In this document: in pieces, positions 8,633 to 17,344 of the stretch
Position numbering within the stretch: position 1 is the stretch's first letter
Layout: each line of letters starts with the position of its first letter
Origin: Rhodococcus koreensis
GTDB lineage: Bacteria; Actinomycetota; Actinomycetes; Mycobacteriales; Mycobacteriaceae
Direction: 5' to 3'
DNA: 64,000 nt
NCBI RefSeq assembly: GCF_900105905.1
Contig: NZ_FNSV01000005.1
Location: forward strand, 868,001-932,000
Translations under genes and position numbers: made by a program
The notes under the pieces: model-generated
Seen by the model: the letters and a program-made list of their open reading frames with translations, nothing else
What the model was told of the DNA's origin: nothing
Database searches by the model: none

Positions 8633-10048
8633 ATGCCCACCCCCCGCGAACACACGACCCCACTCGAGCTGGCGCTCAGCGATCCCGCCCGCGAATCCGA
8701 ACTGGATCGGTGTCGGCAGCTGTTCGACGAACGCGGTGTCACGCACGTGCATTGCCAGTACGTGAGTGTGCAGGGCCGCGTCCTCGGAAAGGTGATGCCG
8801 GCCAAATACTTCCTCGACACTGCGGCCCGCAAGGGCGTGCCGTTCGGCTACGCCGCCGCCGGCGGCCTGCAGGCGAGCCTGGCCGGTGAGCTGCTCGGAC
8901 CAGGTGGTATCAGCACCCGGGAGGGCTTGCTGGTGCCCGACCTGGGCACGGCGCAGATCCTGCCGTGGGACCGGAGCGTGGCACGAGTGTTCTGCGACCA
9001 CTACCGCTCGCTGCGTGAGGAGGTCGGGCCTGGAGAGCCGGAGGAGGCCGACGCTCGCGGCAACCTCAAGCGCGTCATCGCCGCCTTCCGGGAAGAGACG
9101 GGGCTCGAACTCCGGACCGGGTGCGAACCGGAGATGAGCTGGTTCAGCGGTCCGGACGCCATCGACCGCTCCGCCTCCTTCTTCCCCGAGTGGGTGGGCC
9201 CGTCCTACCACCTCGAGCACATCGCGGAAATGATGCCGATCCTCAAGCGCATCACGCAGTACGCTCAGGAACTGGGCTTCGAGATGATCCAGTCCGACTA
9301 CGAAGACCCTGGTCAGCTCGAGTGCAATTTCCTCTACGACAACGCCCTCGCGACGGCCGACCGACTGATCACCTACCGGCAAATCTGCATGGCGGTGGCC
9401 AAGGAGTTCGGTGTTCTGGCCACCTTCATGCCCAAGCCGGTCCCCGGAATCATGGCCAACGGCTGCCACCACCATGCGAGCCTGTGGCGGGGCGAGGAAA
9501 ACGTGTTCGCGGACGACGACGATCTCACCGAACTGGGACGCCACGCGCTCGGCGGCCTGCTCGAGCACACCCGCGGAATGACCGCGGTGTTCGCGTCGAC
9601 GACCAACTCCTATGCCCGCTTCTGGGACGTTGGACTGTTCGCCCCGGCGGTCACCAACTGGGGATACGACAACCGCACGACCAACTATCGCGTGCTGCCC
9701 GGACGCGTCGAAGTCCGGTCCCCCGACGCAGCCGTCAATCCCTATCTGTCCCACGCCGCGCTGATCGGCGCGATGGCCGATGGCATCCGTCGCAACGTCG
9801 ACCCCGGCAAACCCGAACTCGGCAACGCCTACGCACCCTCCGGCGACGATGCTCCCTCAACCTTCGCGCCGCCGCCGCTGACGTTGTCCGAAGCCCTCGA
9901 CGCCCTCGAGGAAGACAAGGCGGTCCGCTCCGTTCTGCCCGGGTCGCTCTACGACACCTTCACCTCTTGCAAGCGTGACGAATGCAACCGGCGCTCGGGC
10001 GCGATCACCGACTGGGACTTCAACACCTACCTGCGTTACACCCCGTAA
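8633..10048 (+). CDS. Type III glutamine synthetase-like gamma-glutamyl-amine ligase
   Basis: A 471-residue glutamine synthetase homologue (beta-grasp N-terminus, then the ATP-guanido catalytic domain). Metal and ATP motifs include the Glu pair in TGCEPEMSW, the loop ANGCHHHASLW and the Arg motif NRTTNYRVL. Such proteins near amine oxidases usually ligate glutamate to an amine (putrescine, methylamine, isopropylamine) rather than to ammonia. With the PuuD-type hydrolase and the aldehyde dehydrogenases it completes a gamma-glutamyl amine pathway. GGAGG is eight bases before ATG 8633. Confidence 0.9.
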   Translation: MPTPREHTTPLELALSDPARESELDRCRQLFDERGVTHVHCQYVSVQGRVLGKVMPAKYFLDTAARKGVPFGYAAAGGLQASLAGELLGPGGISTREGLLVPDLGTAQILPWDRSVARVFCDHYRSLREEVGPGEPEEADARGNLKRVIAAFREETGLELRTGCEPEMSWFSGPDAIDRSASFFPEWVGPSYHLEHIAEMMPILKRITQYAQELGFEMIQSDYEDPGQLECNFLYDNALATADRLITYRQICMAVAKEFGVLATFMPKPVPGIMANGCHHHASLWRGEENVFADDDDLTELGRHALGGLLEHTRGMTAVFASTTNSYARFWDVGLFAPAVTNWGYDNRTTNYRVLPGRVEVRSPDAAVNPYLSHAALIGAMADGIRRNVDPGKPELGNAYAPSGDDAPSTFAPPPLTLSEALDALEEDKAVRSVLPGSLYDTFTSCKRDECNRRSGAITDWDFNTYLRYTP

Positions 10049-10057
10049 CTCATCATG

Positions 10058-10085
10058 TCGGACCCCGCCCCAGGGCGGGGTCCGA
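10058..10085 (+). terminator. Hairpin between ligase and solute-binding gene
   Basis: TCGGACCCCGCCC (10058-10070) and GGGCGGGGTCCGA (10073-10085) form a perfect 13-bp stem with a nominal 2-nt loop. It separates the ligase from the next gene and may terminate or attenuate. No strong T-run follows. Confidence 0.6.
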
Positions 10086-10123
10086 TCCTCCATGCCGGTA
10101 TCACCTTCAGAAGGATCCTTACC

Positions 10124-10834
10124 GTGAGCGATCTCGAACTCATTCAATCCGGAACTCTCGTCCTGTGCTCGACGGACATCGCCGCTCCCCCAATGACATC
10201 GGTCGTCGATGGCGTGCGAGTCGGCTACGAACCCGACCTCGGCCGTGCGCTGGCCGACTACCTGGGCCTCGACCTGCAGTGGGTCGACGTACGTCGGTGG
10301 TCCGATTTCGTGCCGACCCTGACCGAACGGCGGTGCGATGCAATCTTGTGTAACCAGGCCATCACTGCCGACCGCGAGAAGATTGTCGACTTCACCATCC
10401 CCTACGGACGGTTCGACGAGGGAGTGGTCGTCCGGAGCGACAGCCCCGTCCGCTCGGCCGCCGACCTCGTCGGCCGCAAGGTCGGAGCCATCACGGGCAC
10501 CACCAACATTGCACTGGCAGCATCATTCGCCGGCGCCGAGGTCGTCCAATTCGGTTCCGGTGACGATGCATTCCACGAAATGGCCGACGCCGCCATCGAC
10601 GGCACCATCGATGCGTTCGTCGACGACGAAATCGTCCTACCGGCACTCGAAGCCACCGGCAAGCTGCGGGTCGCATTCATCGCACCCACAGGAAACCCGT
10701 ACGGCATTGCGGTGCGCAAGGATTCAGATGCTTTGCGCAACAGTCTGAACGGGGCGATCCAGCATCTGATCGCAGACGGCACGCTCGCCGAAATCTGGAA
10801 CAACACCTTCCCCAACAAAGCATTCCCCTTGTGA
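10124..10834 (+). CDS. Family-3 solute-binding-like protein without a signal peptide
   Basis: A 236-residue bilobal periplasmic-binding-like domain of the amino-acid family: GYEPDLGRALADYLG, RCDAILCNQAITADREK and a final EIWNNTF. GTG 10124 follows AAGGAT; the longer frame from 10055 also gives no hydrophobic leader or lipobox, so the protein should be cytoplasmic. No ABC permease or ATPase gene is adjacent. It may sense or bind an intermediate, act as an enzyme as cyclohexadienyl dehydratases do, or have lost its export signal. It follows the ligase and probably belongs to the same block. Confidence 0.8.
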   Translation: MSDLELIQSGTLVLCSTDIAAPPMTSVVDGVRVGYEPDLGRALADYLGLDLQWVDVRRWSDFVPTLTERRCDAILCNQAITADREKIVDFTIPYGRFDEGVVVRSDSPVRSAADLVGRKVGAITGTTNIALAASFAGAEVVQFGSGDDAFHEMADAAIDGTIDAFVDDEIVLPALEATGKLRVAFIAPTGNPYGIAVRKDSDALRNSLNGAIQHLIADGTLAEIWNNTFPNKAFPL

Positions 10835-10865
10835 AGCTGCCGTCGCCCTCCCGGCACGGTATCAA

Positions 10866-10885
10866 CCGCCCGTGAAGGCGGGCGG
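10866..10885 (+). terminator. Hairpin after the solute-binding gene
   Basis: CCGCCCG (10866-10872) pairs with CGGGCGG (10879-10885) around a 6-nt loop, 32 bp after the stop. Likely the end of the amine block transcript. Confidence 0.5.
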
Positions 10886-10904
10886 CGGACGCCGACATCT
10901 GCAC

Positions 10905-10926
10905 CGGGGCGGCGGCCGCCGCCCCG
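10905..10926. repeat. 22-bp perfect palindrome
   Basis: A perfect 22-bp palindrome (CGGGGCGGCGG and its exact complement) without a loop, 19 bp after the previous hairpin. A loopless palindrome suits a dimeric DNA-binding protein better than a terminator, but no assignment can be made. Confidence 0.5.
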
Positions 10927-11022
10927 ACCGGCCACAAGCTGACCGCCGCCCGACTGTAGCGACCGGCGCCGGCCGATCCCGCGCACTTCGAATGAACACA
11001 CTCCCGAGACAGCTGGTTTCCC

Positions 11023-11397
11023 ATGCCTGAACCGCCCACCAAGACCCGCAACTTCCGTCCCGACCCCAAATCCAGCAGAAGCCATCTCGCCGACACAACC
11101 GCCGCCGACGACGAGCACCCCGCAGCGTACCGACTCCCCCGCAGACAACGTCTGCGCGACAAACTCCGCACGGAAAAACACTCCCGCATACCGCGAGAGG
11201 CCGACCAGCTGATTCGCCTTGCATTGACCTGGCTCCCGTACGGAGGCCCGCCGGCGGATGAAATCATGGTTCAGTTCGGGATGACCGCAGCCCGCTTCTC
11301 CGAAGCCCTCCGACAGGCGACATACCTGTCAGACTGCGATCCCAGTATCGCCTGCCGAATACACACTGCCTACTTCGCACGCCCAACGATCCGATAA
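11023..11397 (+). CDS. Small hypothetical protein with a possible helix-turn-helix
   Basis: A 124-residue basic protein. The first half is polar and probably disordered; the second half, from about residue 55, reads like a small helical DNA-binding domain (READQLIRLALTWLPYGG, then DEIMVQFGMTAARFSEAL). The arrangement recalls actinobacterial DUF3263-type proteins, but this is only a resemblance. The ribosome site is weak, so the start is uncertain. Base composition of the codons fits a real gene. Confidence 0.5.
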   Translation: MPEPPTKTRNFRPDPKSSRSHLADTTAADDEHPAAYRLPRRQRLRDKLRTEKHSRIPREADQLIRLALTWLPYGGPPADEIMVQFGMTAARFSEALRQATYLSDCDPSIACRIHTAYFARPTIR

Positions 11398-12020
11398 GCA
11401 CATGCCACGCAACGCAGCAAGCAAGGACCCTGCCACCCCCGTGCGTGAGTCTCAGACGAGTCGCTACGGCGGGCGCTGCGGTGACCGTAGTAGACGCGAT
11501 CTCGACATCTAACAATGTTATCCCACATCCTAATTCGACATCATCCACATGTCACCGATCATCTCGAGCCGGTTTCGAGAGATGATCCTCGATCGATGCC
11601 GGCCTGGCACCGAATGAGATGCGCTTCCGCCGGCGACTGGGATGGAGCGAACTGGGCTGAGCCGCCTCTTGCTCGACCGACTGACGCAAGTATCTTCCAA
11701 GTCACGTCAGGAAGGTGCATCTGATGCGCAACGTCGGCGTGACGGCCTCTTGGCGAAGCGTGGCCCGTATCGACGGTAGCGGCAGCAGGCTCGAGCGCGC
11801 GCCTCTCATCCAATTTTGGCCCGGGATCGGATTCGGACCCCTATTTCTGCGCATTCGACGCTGTGATGCCCGTTTCGAGCGGATCTTCGGTCGGTGTGCC
11901 CGATGTTCGGCGCTGTGGGGCGGTGAATCTGGCGAACCCGTGCCTGATAACCGGTCATTTTCGGTGGGTGGTCGAGGTCGGCTACCGGGATCCGTGCATT
12001 CCGGCGGCGGGGCGGAGCAG
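11398..12020. other. Long gap with no supported gene
   Basis: About 620 bp with short overlapping frames on both strands, none with a recognisable domain or ribosome site. TAACAATGTTA at 11510-11520 is a small palindrome resembling the half-sites of the upstream amine regulon but with a 3-bp spacer. Confidence 0.4.
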
Positions 12021-12697
12021 TCATCTGCCCGGTCCCGTGGCGGCCAGAGATGCTGCGTAGCGCGTGGCGGAGTGGGTGCTGCGCCGCCGCCGTCGAGGTC
12101 GGCGTTCGGGTTCGGGTTCGTCGAGGAACCGACCCCAGGAATCGAGAACCTCCCGCCGGGTGACCCAGTCGTGAAGATTGAGGATGTTCAGCCAGTATCC
12201 GCGGTGAGGCGGTTGCGTTTGAGGTCGGCGAACAGGCTCTCGATCCCGACCCTGCGGTGATACGACGCCTCCCATACGAGGGTGCCGCGCTGGAACGGCA
12301 TCCGCAGGTCCGGGTAGTCCGCGTCGGACAATGTGATGGTGCACCCGCAGCCGCACGGGGTGCCCGGTGTGCGGGATGTCGTCGGCATGCTGTGCGAGTC
12401 GCGCACGCACGCCGACGTCCATCGTGGTGTCGCTACTCCCGGGGCCGGGGTGTGTGCCGCGAGCGCTGGAGCGGTGCAGGTCGTAGATGGTGGTGTAGCC
12501 GAGCTCCCAGACGGGCAGGGCGAACGTGTCGTTGGTGACGTAGTTGTAGGCGCGGTCGGCGATGAGATGGCGCGGCTTGCCGATGGTGTCGCCGAGCGCC
12601 TGAACGGCGAGCAGGCCACTGATGCCCTTGTGTGCCCAACGTGGTGACGATCGTTCTGAAATGACGCAGACGCGCTTTTCACGGTCACACAGCACAA
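12021..12697 (-). pseudogene. Decayed DDE-type transposase
   Basis: Two minus-strand frames together spell one protein. The first encodes GLLAVQALGDTIGKPRHL, then ADRAYNY and LPVWELGYTTIYDLHRS; the frame then shifts so that VWEASYHRRVGIESLFADLK (catalytic Glu region) is read in the second, and returns to the first for LNILNLHDWVTRREVLD. At least two frameshifts and a missing N-terminus make it non-functional. The family could not be fixed. Confidence 0.6.
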
Positions 12698-13020
12698 CTC
12701 ATCACTGACGCGGAGATGGTCACGTCAGCGTCGAATCTTCGCAGGATCAAGTGTGGGCACTTCTGTAACGGGAGATAAGCGGGACATAAATAGGTTGCGC
12801 AAACCTGGGCCATCGGCCGCTTGCCACGGTAGGTTTTCGGGCAACAACCATTCTTCCCATCCCAGTCAGCGAATCCCGAACCGAGTCATTCGCGGAACCC
12901 GACGAGTGCCCGGTGTCGATGACCCTGGGTTTGGTCGCCGTGTCTCGCAGTCACGCGCCCGGAGCGGGATATCTCGCAATGGGCCCGTCAGTCGCGATCT
13001 CGCCCTAGTTGAGGAGCCAC
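12698..13020. other. Gap before the SDR gene, with a small palindrome
   Basis: No gene supported. AGGTTGCGCAAACCT (12792-12806) is a near-perfect 15-bp palindrome about 215 bp upstream of the SDR start and could be an operator. The rest shows nothing convincing. Confidence 0.4.
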
Positions 13021-13806
13021 ATGCTCTCTTGCACAGCTAAATCCGGACTCGTCACCGGCGCTTCCGGTGGTCTCGGCCGGGCAACAGTGCTGGCGCTGGC
13101 CGCCCACGGCGCCAATGTCATCGCCCTGAGCCGCAACGCCGACACCTTGCAGGAAACCGCGCGAATGGCCCGGGGTCTGCAAGGGACCGTCGTCGCCTTA
13201 CAGGCCGATGTCACGGACGAACCGAGCGTGGTCGACGCCCTCACACAGGTCGAGACCAGCTTCGGAACGCTCGACTTCGTGGTCAACAATGCCGGACGTC
13301 AGATCGAACGGAACTTTCTGGAGACCACAAACGAGGACTGGGACGCCGTCGATCTGACGAACGTGCGCGGCCCCTTCTGGGTGTGCAAACATGCCGCAGC
13401 CGCGATGCTGCGACACGGACGCGGAGGAAGCATCGTCAACATCGCCTCCGTCCTGTCGGTGAGCGCAGACCCGATGCTGACCGCATATACCGCCAGCAAG
13501 CATGCGGTTCTCGGACTCACTCGCAGTATCGCCGTCACGCGCCAACTGGCGCGCGCCGGAATCCGCGCCAACGCAGTGCTTCCCGGTGACATGAACACCC
13601 CGATGGTCCAGCAGTACTTTGCTGCCCATGCCGACCCTGAGCTGGCACGGCAGGAAATTGCCTCCGCCTATCCAGTGGAGCGGATCGCCGAACCCGCGGA
13701 AGTCGCCAATGTGGTGCGGTTCCTCGTCTCGGACGACGCGTCGTTCGTCAACGGTGCGGCCATCGTCGTCGACGGCGGACTCGGCGCGGCGCTGTACACG
13801 AACTGA
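13021..13806 (+). CDS. Short-chain dehydrogenase/reductase
   Basis: A 261-residue classical SDR. TGASGGLG near the N-terminus binds NAD(P), NNAG follows strand 4, and YTASK with the upstream Ser supplies the catalytic Ser-Tyr-Lys. The end contains the usual VDGG. It resembles 3-oxoacyl-ACP reductase or glucose dehydrogenase types; the substrate is unknown. GAGGAG is seven bases before ATG 13021. It stands alone between a transposase remnant and a convergent gene. Confidence 0.88.
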   Translation: MLSCTAKSGLVTGASGGLGRATVLALAAHGANVIALSRNADTLQETARMARGLQGTVVALQADVTDEPSVVDALTQVETSFGTLDFVVNNAGRQIERNFLETTNEDWDAVDLTNVRGPFWVCKHAAAAMLRHGRGGSIVNIASVLSVSADPMLTAYTASKHAVLGLTRSIAVTRQLARAGIRANAVLPGDMNTPMVQQYFAAHADPELARQEIASAYPVERIAEPAEVANVVRFLVSDDASFVNGAAIVVDGGLGAALYTN

Positions 13807-13882
13807 CCCCGCGGCATATAGGGAGCTGTTCTACCGTGGAGCTGTTTCTACGTTTGTGAGTGCGGATCCCGCTCCGGCCCCG

Positions 13883-14299
13883 TCAAGAGGTGGGCTTGCT
13901 GTAGTCGGCGGTGTGCCAGGTAATCGGGCTCATTCGGAGCAGTACGGCCTTGTCGTTGTACGACTCTGCAAGGTAGGCCTCGGCCTCGTCGGGCCCGAGA
14001 TACCGGTGCGCGATCGGGCGGACATCCTCGCGTGTCGTTGCGTCGACGATCGTGGCCGGTCCCTCGGCGCTGACGTATCGATACGGCGGCTTTTCGTCCT
14101 GGACGACCAGGCTGAGGCGACCGCTTGCGCGGACCAGTCGTTCCTTGACGGTTCCGCGTTCTGTCCACACCAGGAGGTCCCCCGACTCGTCGAGTCGGTA
14201 CCAGACTGGCACCGCCAGGGTCGCCGCGCCGTCTCGGGCGACAGCAATCACCGCCACGTGCTTCTCGCTGAGGAACCGACGCCGTTCCTCGGCATCCAT
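13883..14299 (-). CDS. Pyridoxamine-phosphate-oxidase-like split-barrel protein (FMN or F420)
   Basis: A 138-residue split-barrel protein: a helix, then AVIAVARDG, LAVPVWYRLDESGDLLVWT and PPYRYVSAEGPATI. This is the PNPOx/F420-binding fold that in actinomycetes includes F420H2-dependent reductases. Cofactor and substrate are not evident from the sequence. It is divergent from the small membrane gene at 14359. Confidence 0.8.
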   Translation of the reverse strand: MDAEERRRFLSEKHVAVIAVARDGAATLAVPVWYRLDESGDLLVWTERGTVKERLVRASGRLSLVVQDEKPPYRYVSAEGPATIVDATTREDVRPIAHRYLGPDEAEAYLAESYNDKAVLLRMSPITWHTADYSKPTS

Positions 14300-14358
14300 C
14301 CAAAGTTAGACATCGCTCTCCTATTCCATTAAAGGATAGTTTCATTTACCTTACACAT

Positions 14359-14631
14359 ATGATGGTGGAACAACCGCAGCGCATGGGCACCTCACTGCTC
14401 CCCGTTGTCGCGATGGTGTTCGGCATGCTGTCCGTCGTGACGTTCTGGATGCCGGGAGTCGGCGTCGTCCTGGGGGTCGGTGGACTCGCCGCCGGCCTTC
14501 TGGGCACCGCAGCCCACTCCGCAAATGATGACGAGTCCGCGTCGCTGTGGGCCCTCCTCGGCATCCTCGTCGCAACCCTCGGTCTCACCACCAGCGCGAT
14601 CGCGGTGCTGGCGGGGGCGTCACCCCCGTAG
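14359..14631 (+). CDS. Small membrane protein
   Basis: A 90-residue protein with about three hydrophobic segments (LLPVVAMVFGMLSVVTFW, the Gly-rich stretch after it, and LLGILVATLGLTTSAIAVLA). This is typical of small actinobacterial DUF4190-like membrane proteins. The start is ATG 14359 or 14362. CTATTCC...GGATAG around 14310-14330 is an imperfect inverted repeat in the divergent promoter. Confidence 0.65.
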   Translation: MMVEQPQRMGTSLLPVVAMVFGMLSVVTFWMPGVGVVLGVGGLAAGLLGTAAHSANDDESASLWALLGILVATLGLTTSAIAVLAGASPP

Positions 14632-14672
14632 CGGGACCGCAACCGATCCACATCTTCAGCGGACACAATGAC

Positions 14673-14707
14673 TGGCCATATTTGGCAGATGTCTTACCAT
14701 GTAATGG
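14673..14707 (+). promoter_or_regulatory. GntR operator/promoter unit of the regulator gene
   Basis: TGGCCATATTTGGCA (14673-14687), then 14 nt, then TAATGG (14702-14707). The same palindrome and downstream element occur before the GMC operon (15560), the permease (22076) and the dapA-like gene (25150, minus). Overlap of operator and promoter implies autoregulation. Confidence 0.7.
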
Positions 14708-14735
14708 AGCGGGCACGGCAACGCACGAGGAGGCA

Positions 14736-15491
14736 ATGGTGAGGGACTTCAGGCCGGTACGGAGCCGAAGCGCGGGCGGTGACGTCATGCACCAGATCAT
14801 CGACCGCATCAAGTCCGGTGAGCTGCGCGAAGGCGATGTCCTCCCCGGGGAGCGGGTGCTCGCCGCACAGATGGACGTCTCGCGTCCGACGGTCAGCAGC
14901 GCGATCTCCAAGCTCGTCGAGGCGGGCATCCTCCGCAGCCGCCCGGGCCGGCACGGCAACCCCGAGGTGATCTCGATCTGGATTCCCGAGGGCCTCGAGA
15001 ATTTGCCGGAGGCCAACCCTCTCCAGGCGGACGAGATCTTCCGCATCCTGGAGGCGCGCAAGACCCTCGAGCCGCGCGTGGCGCAACTGGCCGCCGTGCG
15101 CGCTACGGACGAGCACTACCAGCTGATGCAGCACTCGATTGATCTACTGCGCGCCCACAAGGACAACCTCAGCCGGGCAGCTCAGGCCGAACTGCTGTTC
15201 CACCGGACCATCTGGCGCGCCGCGGGCAACCCGTCCCTCGAGGCGATGATGAAGGGACTCGAAAAGGAGCTCGCCCCCGTCCACGACATGATGCTGCGCA
15301 CCCCGGAAGACTACGAATGCGGGGTGGAGTTGCACGAAGCGACGCTGGCAGCGCTCAAGCGGGGCGACCCAGTGGAGATCGAGCAGGAGATGTACCGGCA
15401 TCTCGGCCATTTCGAGAGCATCGTCGCGGACGTCCTCCAGCGCACCCCGCACCGGCAGCTGCCGGCCTTCCTCACCGCCGGCGTCCACTGA
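14736..15491 (+). CDS. GntR-family regulator, FadR/FCD subfamily
   Basis: A 251-residue regulator. A winged helix-turn-helix (residues 10-75: GDVLPGERVLAAQMDVSRPTV, then an SSAISKLVEAGIL recognition helix region) is followed by an all-helical FCD ligand domain (about 95-230) with the usual metal-binding His positions (FHRTIW, LHEATL). Members bind small organic acids and often repress. ATG 14736 has GAGGAGG upstream; the longer frame starts before the operator and is unlikely. It heads the second catabolic island and probably controls it. Confidence 0.9.
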   Translation: MVRDFRPVRSRSAGGDVMHQIIDRIKSGELREGDVLPGERVLAAQMDVSRPTVSSAISKLVEAGILRSRPGRHGNPEVISIWIPEGLENLPEANPLQADEIFRILEARKTLEPRVAQLAAVRATDEHYQLMQHSIDLLRAHKDNLSRAAQAELLFHRTIWRAAGNPSLEAMMKGLEKELAPVHDMMLRTPEDYECGVELHEATLAALKRGDPVEIEQEMYRHLGHFESIVADVLQRTPHRQLPAFLTAGVH

Positions 15492-15514
15492 CCCACTCCC
15501 CCTTTTTCCCTTTC

Positions 15515-15548
15515 CTGAGGCGGATGATCTGACGATCATCCGCCTCAG
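15515..15548 (+). terminator. Strong hairpin after the GntR gene
   Basis: Perfect 15-bp stem: CTGAGGCGGATGATC (15515-15529), loop TGAC, GATCATCCGCCTCAG (15534-15548). It ends the regulator transcript 24 bp after its stop and just before the next operator. Confidence 0.85.
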
Positions 15549-15559
15549 TTGCATCTATC

Positions 15560-15596
15560 TTGCCAAAAATGGCCAAGTTAATTATCCTCTTAGGTG
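15560..15596 (+). promoter_or_regulatory. GntR operator/promoter unit of the GMC operon
   Basis: TTGCCAAAAATGGCCA (15560-15575), 15 nt, then TAGGTG (15591-15596). It is 108 bp upstream of the GMC start, in the same order and near-same spacing as at 14673 and 22076. Confidence 0.72.
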
Positions 15597-15703
15597 TGAT
15601 CGGCGTCTCGGCGCCGCGTGAGTGAACTGACGAGCGAATGCGCGACCTGCGGTTGCCGCTCCGGTACGACCCAAGGCCCGCGTGGCCGGGAGGAGATATC
15701 CCG

Positions 15704-17344
15704 ATGACAATCGGCGATGGGACACCTACACCTTCGGATCGGGCGGATGTCCTGATCATCGGCGCCGGCCCATCCGGCGGTGTCGTGGCCGAGCACATGG
15801 CCCGGCACGGGTTCACGGTGGTCTGCCTGGAGCAGGGCCGCTGGGTCAATAGCGGCGAGTTTCCTGCCGTCAAGCCGGAATGGGAGTTGCTGGCGCAGAA
15901 GCAGTGGTACCCCGAACCGAACGTGCGCGGCAACGCCGAGGACTATCCGACGAACGTGTCCGAGTCGGACGTCTCTCCGGTGATGTTCGCGGGCGTCGGT
16001 GGCAGCACGCTGATCTACAGCGCGCACTGGATGCGCCTGCTGCCCTCCGACTTTCGGGTCAAGACCCTCAACGGTGTCGCCGACGACTGGCCGATCACCT
16101 ACGAGGACCTCGCCCCGTACTACGACCGGATGGACGCCGCCGTCGGCCTCGCCGGACTCGAGGGCGACCCGATGTACCCCGACGGGATGGTGCCGCCGCT
16201 GCCGCCGCATCCGATCGGCAAGATCGGGCGGATCGCGGCTCGCGGGATGAACAAGCTGGGCTGGCACTGGTGGCCCTCCCCCAACGCGATTGCCTCCCAG
16301 AAGCATGGTGAGTTCGCGCGCTGCGCCCGGTGGGGCACCTGTGAGACCGGTTGTCCGGAGGGGGCGAAGTCGTCCTTCGATCTCACCCACTGGCCGACCG
16401 CCATCCGGCACGGCGCCCGGCTGATCACCGGCGCCCGGGTCTCCACCATCACCGTCGACGCCGAGGGGCGCGCGGACGGCGCCGTCTACGTCGACGCCGC
16501 CGGCCGCGAACACCGGCAGAAGGCCCGACTTGTCGTCGTCGCCGCGAACGGTATCGGCACCCCACGACTGTTGCTGCTCTCCGCGCACGGCGGCGCCCCG
16601 AACGGGCTGGCGAACTCGTCCGGTCTAGTCGGCAAGCGGCTGATGCTGCATCCCAACGCAGAGGTCACCGGCATCTATGACGAGCCGCTCGACAGCTGGC
16701 TGGGACCGGCCGGGCAGGCCATTCACTCGCTCGAGTTCTACGAGACCGACGCATCCCGCGGCTTCGTCGGCGGCGCGAAGTGGCAGGTCATGCCCATCGG
16801 CGGGCCGCTGCGCGCACTGTCGCTGCACGACCGGCGTCCGTTCGCCGAGAAATGGGGGCCGGCGGTGCACGACCGTATGGACGAAACGCTCGGCCGGGGC
16901 CTGCAGTGGGGCATCAACTCGCAGGACATGCCGGAGGAGAGCAACCACGTCGATCTCGACCCGACGCTCACCGACTCGAACGGCATCCCGGCTCCCCGTG
17001 TGCGCTACCGGTTGTCGGAGAACACCAAGAAGCTTCTGCAGTTCAATCTCGAACGCGCCGTCGAGGCGCATGAGGCCGCCGGAGCGGTCCGCACGGTGGC
17101 GACCGACCTGTGGCCGGAGCAGCCCGGACATCTGCTGGGCACGGCCACGATGGGCACCGATCCCGCCACGTCGGTGGTCAACGAGTGGAACATCGCGCAC
17201 GACGTGCCGAACCTGGCGATCGTCGACGGCAGCGTGATGCCCACCTCGGGTGCGGTCAACCCGACCGCGACCATCACGGCACTAGCGCTGCGTGCCGCCG
17301 AACACCTCACGAACAACGCACGCTGGCAGGAGATTTCCGAATGA
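15704..17344 (+). CDS. GMC-family flavoprotein dehydrogenase with a C-x5-C-x3-C motif
   Basis: A 546-residue GMC flavoenzyme: FAD motif GAGPSG near residue 17, GVGGSTLIYSAHWMR, and a C-terminal NPTATITALALRAAEHL. Catalytic-region residues lie in HLLGTATMGTDP. CARWGTCETGCPEGAK places Cys207, Cys213 and Cys217 in the C-x5-C-x3-C spacing that, as I recall, ligates a 3Fe-4S cluster in bacterial FAD-glucose dehydrogenase. Its stop overlaps (ATGA) the start of a small subunit, again as in the gluconate/glucose dehydrogenase family. Neither has an export signal, so it should be cytoplasmic. GGAGGAG precedes ATG 15704. Confidence 0.9.
   Translation: MTIGDGTPTPSDRADVLIIGAGPSGGVVAEHMARHGFTVVCLEQGRWVNSGEFPAVKPEWELLAQKQWYPEPNVRGNAEDYPTNVSESDVSPVMFAGVGGSTLIYSAHWMRLLPSDFRVKTLNGVADDWPITYEDLAPYYDRMDAAVGLAGLEGDPMYPDGMVPPLPPHPIGKIGRIAARGMNKLGWHWWPSPNAIASQKHGEFARCARWGTCETGCPEGAKSSFDLTHWPTAIRHGARLITGARVSTITVDAEGRADGAVYVDAAGREHRQKARLVVVAANGIGTPRLLLLSAHGGAPNGLANSSGLVGKRLMLHPNAEVTGIYDEPLDSWLGPAGQAIHSLEFYETDASRGFVGGAKWQVMPIGGPLRALSLHDRRPFAEKWGPAVHDRMDETLGRGLQWGINSQDMPEESNHVDLDPTLTDSNGIPAPRVRYRLSENTKKLLQFNLERAVEAHEAAGAVRTVATDLWPEQPGHLLGTATMGTDPATSVVNEWNIAHDVPNLAIVDGSVMPTSGAVNPTATITALALRAAEHLTNNARWQEISE

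Noticed and set aside
11510..11520. TAACAATGTTA as a fourth site of the amine regulon
   Set aside because: Half-sites are similar, but the spacer is 3 bp rather than 10 and no gene start is nearby.
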